In this document: positions 1 through 4,867 of the stretch, in pieces
How the letters are laid out: every line of letters begins with the position of its first letter
Numbering within the stretch: the first letter of the stretch is position 1
NCBI GenBank assembly: GCA_004554105.1
Contig: SFNW01000045.1
Location: 1-13,263, forward strand
Direction of reading: 5' to 3'
DNA: 13,263 nucleotides
DNA from: Clostridiales bacterium
Lineage (GTDB): Bacteria > Bacillota > Clostridia > Oscillospirales > CAG-272
Translations under genes and position numbers: made by a program
The notes under the pieces: model-generated
The model's input: the letters and a program-made list of their open reading frames with translations, nothing else
Database searches by the model: none
What the model was told of the DNA's origin: nothing

Positions 1-1
1 G

Positions 2-133
2 ACCGGCATTCCGGCGGGTCAGACGGAAACGCCTATTTTCGCATGGTCGTATGCAGTCCTTTCGGACGGCACGCGCGTTACGGTTGCGTTTGACGCAGCG
101 ACGGTTGCGGCACTGCTGCCCGCACAGCAGTAA
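2..133 (+). CDS. 3' end of an unidentified protein (partial)
   Basis: An open frame enters from the left edge and ends at TAA 131-133, giving 43 visible residues that begin TGIPAGQTETPIFAWSYAVL and end in VAALLPAQQ. The tail alternates hydrophobic and polar residues (GTRVTVAFDAATV), which would suit beta strands of an extracytoplasmic domain. No catalytic motif or recognisable domain is visible, so no function is assigned. The stop codon overlaps the AAGGAGG ribosome site of the next small gene, so the two are probably co-transcribed. Start and N-terminus lie outside the window. Confidence 0.6.
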   Translation, partial: TGIPAGQTETPIFAWSYAVLSDGTRVTVAFDAATVAALLPAQQ

Positions 134-144
134 GGAGGTACACG

Positions 145-309
145 ATGAAGAATCAGAAGTACGAACAGCCGAAACTTGAACTTGTCGCGTTTGAACTCAC
201 GGACATTCTGCTTGCCAGCACCGAAGCGTCCGAGACGGTCGGCGCACTTGACACCGAGTATGCGGTCGCACTCGAATCCGCCACATGGGGCGAGGTTTGG
301 GGCGAATAA
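145..309 (+). CDS. 54-aa acidic, Cys-free small protein of unknown function
   Basis: This is a 54-codon gene with a near-perfect ribosome site, AAGGAGG at 132-138, 6 nt before ATG 145, and a strong terminator just downstream, so it looks genuinely expressed. The protein opens MKNQKYEQPKLELVAFELTD, continues with DILLAS, and ends with two tryptophans in TWGEVWGE. It has no cysteine, no clear signal peptide and no membrane segment, and is strongly acidic (many Glu, few Lys, no Arg). From memory, gut Clostridia carry many short proteins with a similar K-Y-x-x-P-x-L-E-x-V-x-F/L-x-x-x-D-I/V-L/I-x-x-S opening; I cannot verify membership here. A peptide precursor with a leader-like N-terminus is one possibility, but no modification enzyme or exporter is in view. 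The function is unknown. Confidence 0.75.
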   Translation: MKNQKYEQPKLELVAFELTDILLASTEASETVGALDTEYAVALESATWGEVWGE

Positions 310-322
310 GCGAATTGAATCC

Positions 323-354
323 AAAAAAAGCGACGGGAAACCGTCGCTTTTTTT
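323..354 (+). terminator. Rho-independent terminator of the small-peptide gene
   Basis: A 7-bp GC-rich stem, GCGACGG (330-336) with CCGTCGC (341-347), is closed by a GAAA (GNRA) tetraloop and followed by seven T. Seven A precede the stem, so it could also work on the minus strand. It starts 14 nt after the TAA at 307-309. Confidence 0.93.
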
Positions 355-391
355 ATGGAAGAGGGCGAGAAAACGTGCGTGTGTTTCGTAG

Positions 392-412
392 GGGCGGATT
401 CCATATCCGCCC
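392..412. repeat. GGGCGGAT hairpin
   Basis: An 8-bp perfect inverted repeat, GGGCGGAT (392-399) and ATCCGCCC (405-412), with a 5-nt loop. GTAGGGGCGGATT at 388-400 recurs in inverted orientation inside both copies of the 186-bp module, so it belongs to the same dispersed repeat family. Confidence 0.7.
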
Positions 413-422
413 GCGAGAAAGT

Positions 423-529
423 GAAGCGTTTCCCTCTGGGAAACGTGAAGCGGCTGCGCCGTGAAGCACGCCTGCGGCGCGTGAAGCATTCGGGGCGCTG
501 CGCCGAACGATACGGTCGATAACCGCCGT
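423..529. repeat. 107-bp direct repeat module A, copy 1
   Basis: It pairs with 715-821 at a constant offset of 292 bp; by eye only two mismatches in 107 positions. Inside, GTGAAGC recurs at 445, 461 and 481 (also at 421, just before the module), each followed by a small GC hairpin such as GTTTCC-CTCT-GGGAAAC. Its end overlaps the start of module B. Confidence 0.85.
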
Positions 530-703
530 AACGCCATTCTGCGAATGGCTACCCCTCACCCGGTGCTTCGCACCACCTTCCCCCAAGGGGGAAGGCAAAT
601 TTGCCCGAATTTTATCTACACGAAAAAGTGTGAGAATCCGCCCCTACGGGTTGGAATGTTCTTTTTCTCTTTTCTTTCAAAGTTTTTTGAAAGGGGCGCG
701 GGG
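518..703. repeat. 186-bp direct repeat module B, copy 1
   Basis: It pairs with 873-1058 at a constant offset of 355 bp, with about five mismatches seen by eye. It contains the CTACCCCTCAYCCG hairpin block (549-595), the palindrome CCTTCCCCCAAGGGGGAAGG (576-595), AATCCGCCCCTAC (635-647) and the CTTTCAAA/TTTGAAAG hairpin (674-693). Confidence 0.85.
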
Positions 704-714
704 AAAAGAAAATC

Positions 715-821
715 GAAGCGTTTCCCTCTGGGAAACGTGAAGCGGCTGCGCCGTGAAGCACGCCTGCGGCGCGTGAAGCATTCGGGGCGCTGCCCCGAAC
801 GATACGGTCGAAAACCGCCGT
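715..821. repeat. 107-bp direct repeat module A, copy 2
   Basis: Second copy of the module at 423-529. The first GTGAAGC unit is degraded to TCGAAGC here, while the others are kept at 737, 753 and 773. Unlike copy 1 it is not directly joined to module B: 51 bp separate its end from the start of module B copy 2, including the hairpin CCGCC-GTGA-GGCGG (815-828, overlapping the end of copy 2) and the ATGAGGGGTAG arm (832-842). Confidence 0.85.
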
Positions 822-872
822 GAGGCGGGGAATGAGGGGTAGGACACGAAGCGTCCGTCAAAGAAGTTCCAA

Positions 873-1058
873 GATAACCGCCGTGACGCCATTCTGCGAA
901 TGGCTACCCCTCATCCGGTGCTTCGCACCACCTTCCCCCAAGGGGGAAGGCAAATTTGCCCGAATTTTATCTGCACGAAAAAGTGTGAGAATCCGCCCCT
1001 ACGGGTCAGAATGTTCTTTTTCTCTTTTCTTTCAAAGTTTTTTGAAAGGGGCGCGGGG
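873..1058. repeat. 186-bp direct repeat module B, copy 2
   Basis: Second copy of 518-703. Its CTACCCCTCAT (904-914) is a perfect inverted match to ATGAGGGGTAG at 832-842, so 832-950 can fold as a mini-element much like the one at 6874-7031. Confidence 0.85.
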
Positions 1059-1086
1059 GAAACTTTTGTACACAAAAGTTTCCCCC
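1055..1086 (-). terminator. Strong hairpin 3' of thiI, possible terminator
   Basis: Perfect 15-bp arms, GGGGGAAACTTTTGT and its complement, flank a 2-nt centre, 27 bp beyond the thiI stop. On the minus strand, the thiI direction, no clean U-tract follows. On the plus strand a T-rich run (1091-1120) follows. It can stop or stabilise a transcript, but whether it terminates thiI is uncertain. It may simply be the end of the dispersed repeat. Confidence 0.45.
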
Positions 1087-1113
1087 GCCGTTTTTCCGTT
1101 CTTTTCTTTTATT

Positions 1114-2316
1114 TTATTTTTCTTCTCTCAACCGAACAATCGCGTCGGGGGTGATTTTGTAGGTGTACATGGTGGCAAAGGCTTCGTCGCAGAGGGCGTC
1201 GAAGTCGAGCTTGGCTTCCTCGGCGAGGACCTTTTCCGGCTCGGGACGGGTCTTGGGGTGACGCGGCGTAAAGACGGTGCAGCAGTCCTCATAGGGCTGA
1301 ATCGAGGTGTCGTAGGTGTCGATGCGGCGTGCGATGCGCACGATTTCTTCCTTGTCAAGCCCGATGCAGGGGCGGAAAACCGGCATATCGACCATCGCGT
1401 CGGTCACCCGAATCGCTTCGAGCGTCTGGCTTGCCACCTGACCGAGGCTCTCGCCGGTAATCAGTGCGCCGCAGCGGCAGGTTTCGGCGGTGCGCGCCGA
1501 AAGCTTCATCATAAAGCGGCGGAGCAGCAGCGTGAAGTAGTCCTCGCAGCACTTGTTTCGGATTTCCTCCTGAATGTGCGTCAGCGAAATGACGTGTACA
1601 TACATCGCGTCGCAGTATTCGGTCACCTTCTGCGCAAGCGACAGCACCTTGTCGCGTGCGCGTTCGCTCGTGTAGGGGAAGCTCTCAAAGTGCAGCGCGT
1701 CGACCGTCATGCCGCGCTTTGCCATCATGAAGCCCGCGACGGGGCTGTCGATGCCGCCCGAGAGCAGCAGTAGCGCGCGTCCGCTTGAGCCGGTCGGCAT
1801 ACCGCCCGCGCCGTGAAGCTGGTCAAAGTGGATATACGCGCCCGCTTCGCGGATTTCGACGCGCACGACCCGCTCGGGGTGATGCACGTCGACGCGAATG
1901 CCCGGAATGCTTTCAAGCACAAATGCGCCGACCTCGGCGCAGAGTTCGGGCGACTTGAGCGGGAAGGTTTTGTCCGAGCGCTTTGCCTCGACCTTGAACG
2001 AGCGGACGCCTGCCATGCGGCGCGGCAGATATTCCGCAACGCAGGCGCGCAGGCTTTCGAGACTCTTTTCGCAGACGGCGGCAACCGTCACACTGTTGAA
2101 GCCGAAGGTGCGCGTCATGCTTTCGAGCGCACCGTCAAGGTCGCAGGCTTCGTCCTGCGGCTCGACATAAATCGTGCTTTGCACATTGCGCACCGAAAAA
2201 CTGCCGTAGCGTGCGGCGCGTGCGCGGACGCGCCGGACGAGCATCGACTCGAAATGTGCCTTGTTCGCGCCCTTGAGCACCAGTTCGCCGTATTTGCAGA
2301 GTATAACTTCTTTCAT
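1114..2316 (-). CDS. thiI: tRNA 4-thiouridine synthase ThiI, rhodanese-less
   Basis: ThiI adenylates tRNA U8 and delivers sulfur to make 4-thiouridine; in some bacteria it also serves thiamine thiazole synthesis. The 400-residue protein has an N-terminal ferredoxin-like/THUMP region (about 1-165) and a PP-loop ATPase domain with the signature LLLLSGGIDSPVAG (S186-P192). The domain also contains ITGESLGQVASQT and the CCTVFTPRHPKTRP block with Cys345/Cys346, where the family's catalytic cysteine lies. It ends soon after that and lacks the C-terminal rhodanese domain of E. coli ThiI, as is usual in Firmicutes, so sulfur must come from a separate cysteine desulfurase not in view. ATG at 2316 is chosen because MKEVILCKYGELVLKG is the family N-terminus and AAGGAAA precedes it; a longer frame exists upstream. 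It is last in the proB-proA-thiI run, 22 bp after proA. Confidence 0.95.
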   Translation of the reverse strand: MKEVILCKYGELVLKGANKAHFESMLVRRVRARAARYGSFSVRNVQSTIYVEPQDEACDLDGALESMTRTFGFNSVTVAAVCEKSLESLRACVAEYLPRRMAGVRSFKVEAKRSDKTFPLKSPELCAEVGAFVLESIPGIRVDVHHPERVVRVEIREAGAYIHFDQLHGAGGMPTGSSGRALLLLSGGIDSPVAGFMMAKRGMTVDALHFESFPYTSERARDKVLSLAQKVTEYCDAMYVHVISLTHIQEEIRNKCCEDYFTLLLRRFMMKLSARTAETCRCGALITGESLGQVASQTLEAIRVTDAMVDMPVFRPCIGLDKEEIVRIARRIDTYDTSIQPYEDCCTVFTPRHPKTRPEPEKVLAEEAKLDFDALCDEAFATMYTYKITPDAIVRLREEK

Positions 2317-2338
2317 ATTGTTTTCCTTGTAATCCGTA

Positions 2339-3592
2339 TTATTTCCGCACCGCGCCGTCCGAGGTGACGACATATTTGACCGTGGTCAGCGCGGCAAGCC
2401 CCATCGGTCCGCGCGCGTGCAGCTTCTGCGTGGAAATGCCGATTTCCGCACCGTAGCCGAATTCGCCGCCGTCGGTGAAGCGGGTCGAGGTGTTGACATA
2501 GACCGCCGCCGCGTCGATCCGCTCGGTGAAGCGTTTTGCCGCTTCGCCGTCGCGCGTGACGATTGCCTCGCTGTGCTTGGTGCCGTGCAGATTGATGTGC
2601 TCGATGGCTTCGTCGACAGTCTCGACAAGCTTGACCGAAAGAATCAGGTCGTTGTACTCGGTGAAAAAGTCCTCCTCGGTCGCGGGGACTGCATGCTGAA
2701 ACAGCCCGATGCAGTTTGCGTCGGCGCGGATTTCCACGCCGCAACGCACCATGTCGGCTTCAAGGAGCGGCAGAAACTCCTTTGCAATCGCACGGTCGCA
2801 GAGCAGGCATTCCGCCGCGTTGCAGACCGAGGGGCGCTGTACCTTTGCGTTTTCGATGATGCGGCGCGCCATGTCGAGGTCGGCGGTCTTTTCGATATAG
2901 ACGTGGCAGTTGCCCGCGCCGGTCTCGATGACCGGCACCTTGGCGTTTTCGACCACGTTTTGAATCAGTCCCTTGCCGCCGCGCGGAATCAGCACGTCGA
3001 TGTAGCCGCGAATCGTCATGAGGGCATTGGCGCCCTCGCGCTCGGTGCGCTCGACCAGCACGACGCAGTCGCGCGGCAGACCGCAGCTTTCAAGCGCATT
3101 GCAGATGCAGTCGCGCAGCGCCGCGCTCGTCTCGATGGCCTCCTTGCCGCAGCGCAGTACCGCGGCGTTGCCGCTCTTTATGCAGAGCGCTGCCGCGTCG
3201 AGCGTGACGTTCGGTCTCGCCTCGTAAATCATCGCAACGACGCCGAGCGGCACTTTCTTTTCGTGAATCGTCAGCCCCGCAGGGGTCGTCCATGTCTTTT
3301 CGCCCGCCGTGGGGTCGGGCAGACGAATCAGCGCGCGCACCGCGTCCGCCATGCCGCCAAGGCGGCTTTCGGTCAGTTTTAAGCGGTCGAGCATCTGCGG
3401 TGCAACGCCGTTTGCCGCCGCGTTTTCCAGGTCTTTTTCGTTGGCGCGCAGAATCGCGGCGCTCTCTTTTTCGACCGCTTCGGCGATTTTTTCAAGCACG
3501 GCGCAGCGGGTCGCGTCGGACGCGCAGTTCAGTGCCGCCGACGCCGCTTTCGCGCGTTTTTCGAGCGAGAGAATGTATTCGCTTATCTCCAT
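2339..3592 (-). CDS. proA: Glutamate-5-semialdehyde dehydrogenase (gamma-glutamyl phosphate reductase)
   Basis: Second enzyme of proline synthesis: NADPH-dependent reduction of gamma-glutamyl phosphate to glutamate-5-semialdehyde in the cytoplasm. The 417-residue length matches the family. The aldehyde-dehydrogenase fold is recognisable from VPLGVVAMIYEARPNVT (about 114-130) and LIPRGGKGLI (201-210). The catalytic cysteine block is QRPSVCNAAE, with Cys257 as the presumed nucleophile, and the C-terminus has NTSTRFTDGGEFGYGAEIG followed by HARGPMGL. ATG at 3592 has AAGGAG upstream, overlapping the proB stop, and only 10 bp separate the genes, so translation is probably coupled to proB. Confidence 0.97.
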   Translation of the reverse strand: MEISEYILSLEKRAKAASAALNCASDATRCAVLEKIAEAVEKESAAILRANEKDLENAAANGVAPQMLDRLKLTESRLGGMADAVRALIRLPDPTAGEKTWTTPAGLTIHEKKVPLGVVAMIYEARPNVTLDAAALCIKSGNAAVLRCGKEAIETSAALRDCICNALESCGLPRDCVVLVERTEREGANALMTIRGYIDVLIPRGGKGLIQNVVENAKVPVIETGAGNCHVYIEKTADLDMARRIIENAKVQRPSVCNAAECLLCDRAIAKEFLPLLEADMVRCGVEIRADANCIGLFQHAVPATEEDFFTEYNDLILSVKLVETVDEAIEHINLHGTKHSEAIVTRDGEAAKRFTERIDAAAVYVNTSTRFTDGGEFGYGAEIGISTQKLHARGPMGLAALTTVKYVVTSDGAVRK

Positions 3593-3602
3593 TTTGTTCT
3601 CC

Positions 3603-4388
3603 TTATTTGCCTGCGGCGAAGAACGTGCCGATAACCTCGCCGCCGAACACGTTATAGAGCTTTTCGGGGTCTGTTCCCGCCATAATCAGCATGGGAATGC
3701 CGGCTTCGCCCGCAATTTTTGCGGCGAGCAGCTTTGCCTGCATACCGCCGGTGCCGCGCTCGGTACCCGCGCCGCCTGCGGCGGCGACCATTTCGTCGGT
3801 GACGCGCTCCACGCGGGGAATCAGCTTGGCGCTCGGATTTCTGCGCGGGTCTTCATCGTAGTAGCCGTCGATGTCGGTCAGGTTGATGATGAGGTCGGCG
3901 CGGCAGACCACGCCGACATAGGCGGAAAGGCGGTCGTTGCCGCCGAATTCCAGCTCGTAGCAGGAGATGGTGTCGTTTTCGTTGATGATCGGCACGCAGC
4001 CCATTTTGAGCAGTTCCTCAAAGGTCGCCTCCGCCGCCGCACGGCGCGTCGGATTGTCGATGACGTCCTTGGTCAGCAGCACCTGCGCGACGGTATAGCC
4101 GAACAGCGAGAAGAACTTGCCGTAGATTTTCATGATTTCGTTCTGCCCGATGGCGGCGAGCGCCTGCTTTTCGCGCGTGCAGGTCGGTCGCTTGGCATTG
4201 ACCTTGGCAACGCCCGCCGCAACCGCGCCGCTTGAAACCAGAATGATTTCGCGCCCCGCATTCTTGAGGTCGGAAAGCACGCGCGCCAGCGTCTCCAGCC
4301 GATAGAGATTCAGTTTGCCCGTCTCGTGCGTCATGGTCGACGAACCGATTTTGACAACGATGCGTTTATAGTCTGCCGTAATGTTCAT
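3603..4388 (-). CDS. proB: Glutamate 5-kinase, short form without PUA domain
   Basis: First enzyme of proline synthesis, phosphorylating the gamma-carboxylate of glutamate with ATP; normally feedback-inhibited by proline. The 261-residue protein is a single amino-acid-kinase domain: VVKIGSST (11-18), VSSGAVAAG (51-59), INENDTIS (135-142) and the GTGGM nucleotide-site motif (212-216). The C-terminal PUA domain of the longer E. coli form is absent. The usual FGDND appears here as FGGND (148-152), a small departure near the substrate site. I chose ATG 4388 (MNITADYKRIVVKIGSS) over an in-frame upstream ATG because it has GGAG about 9 nt upstream and gives the normal N-terminus. It is first in its operon, behind a minus-strand promoter at 4482-4510. 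Confidence 0.96.
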   Translation of the reverse strand: MNITADYKRIVVKIGSSTMTHETGKLNLYRLETLARVLSDLKNAGREIILVSSGAVAAGVAKVNAKRPTCTREKQALAAIGQNEIMKIYGKFFSLFGYTVAQVLLTKDVIDNPTRRAAAEATFEELLKMGCVPIINENDTISCYELEFGGNDRLSAYVGVVCRADLIINLTDIDGYYDEDPRRNPSAKLIPRVERVTDEMVAAAGGAGTERGTGGMQAKLLAAKIAGEAGIPMLIMAGTDPEKLYNVFGGEVIGTFFAAGK

Positions 4389-4432
4389 TGCCGCATTCTC
4401 CGTAAGTCCGTGAAGTTTTTTTGCCGAAACTC

Positions 4433-4461
4433 TTTCAAACAGCAAAAGAATATAGTATAAT
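4433..4461 (+). promoter_or_regulatory. Predicted promoter for zapA-U32 operon
   Basis: A perfect TATAAT at 4456-4461 has a weak -35 (TTTCAA, 4433-4438) at 17 nt, predicting a start near 4468 and a leader of about 70 nt before zapA. A second possible -10, TATACT at 4484-4489, has no usable -35. Confidence 0.45.
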
Positions 4462-4489
4462 AAATAAGATTAAACGAGTTTATTATACT
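4454..4489. repeat. 11-bp inverted repeat spanning both promoters
   Basis: AGTATAATAAA (4454-4464) and TTTATTATACT (4479-4489) are perfect inverted copies separated by 14 nt. Each arm contains a perfect TATAAT, one per strand, so it may be two -10 boxes with shared context, a regulator's operator, or both. Confidence 0.75.
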
Positions 4490-4510
4490 GCATTTGGATT
4501 CGGAATGCAA
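4482..4510 (-). promoter_or_regulatory. Predicted sigma-A promoter for proB-proA-thiI
   Basis: On the minus strand TTGCAT (4510-4505) and a perfect TATAAT (4487-4482) are separated by exactly 17 nt, giving a start near 4475, about 87 nt before the proB ATG. The -35 matches TTGACA only in TTG, but the same TTGCAT-17-TATAAT arrangement recurs at 13206-13234. Confidence 0.6.
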
Positions 4511-4540
4511 GGAAAAGACGAAAAAGCCGAGGAATTTGTC

Positions 4541-4867
4541 ATGAAACAGAAATATACCATCACTCTGCTCGATATGCCGGTCAGCGTCGTGAGCGACGAG
4601 GACGAGGAAACCGTCAGTGCGCTTGCCAAGGCGCTGAACGAAAAACTGCAAAGCGCACTTTGGAAGTCGCGGCAGGTTTCAAAGACCGAGGCGGCGCTTT
4701 TCTGCGCCCTCGACTCGTTTTCCGAGGCGCAGAGTGCCAAGCAGAAACTCGACAAGCTCGAGGCGCAGCTTGAACTGTACACCGCCAATCTCGCCCGCAT
4801 GAAAGAGGAAAACGAGCGGCTGTCGAGACGGGTGGACGAGCTGGAAGCCAGACAGAAGCGCAGATGA
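4541..4867 (+). CDS. zapA: ZapA-like cell division protein
   Basis: ZapA binds FtsZ and helps bundle filaments in the division ring. The 108-residue product has the family layout: a short N-terminal beta/alpha head (KYTITLLDMPVSVVSDEDEE, 4-23, then alternating helix residues), a hydrophobic middle helix (TEAALFCALDSFSEAQSAK), and a C-terminal coiled coil rich in heptad Leu/Glu/Arg (about 60-106, KLDKLEAQLEL through SRRVDELEARQKRR). ATG 4541 is preferred over in-frame ATG 4505 because GAGGA at 4529-4533 sits 7 nt upstream. It overlaps the next gene by ATGA (4 nt), so the two are translationally coupled; a ZapA next to a U32 gene is, from memory, common in Clostridia. Family divergence is high, so the assignment rests on fold pattern, size and context. 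Confidence 0.85.
   Translation: MKQKYTITLLDMPVSVVSDEDEETVSALAKALNEKLQSALWKSRQVSKTEAALFCALDSFSEAQSAKQKLDKLEAQLELYTANLARMKEENERLSRRVDELEARQKRR

Larger units (their letters stand above)
355..1113. other. Repeat-rich non-coding region
   Basis: About 760 bp without a supportable gene. It holds a GGGCGGAT/ATCCGCCC hairpin (392-412), two copies of a 107-bp module (423-529, 715-821), two copies of a 186-bp module (518-703, 873-1058), a 15-bp-arm palindrome (1055-1086) and a T-rich strand (1091-1120). Open frames here are repeat translations: the same peptides recur where modules recur, and none has a convincing ribosome site. The AATCCGCCCCTAC motif at 635-647 and 990-1002 is the inverse of GTAGGGGCGGATT at 388-400. 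Confidence 0.8.

Noticed and set aside
415..1060. CRISPR array
   Set aside because: The repeats are long (107 and 186 bp), only two copies each, and not separated by regular unique spacers; no cas genes are present.
545..1154. Open frames inside the repeat region (545-823, 900-1154)
   Set aside because: They share the same peptide because module B is duplicated; no ribosome site and no independent coding signal.
820..1773. Plus-strand open frame of 317 codons
   Set aside because: Its first part is repeat sequence and the rest is antisense to thiI, which has full family motifs on the minus strand. High GC at third positions creates such shadows.
2417..3382. Plus-strand open frame of 321 codons
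   Set aside because: Lies wholly antisense to proA, which is unambiguous; no recognisable protein features or ribosome site.
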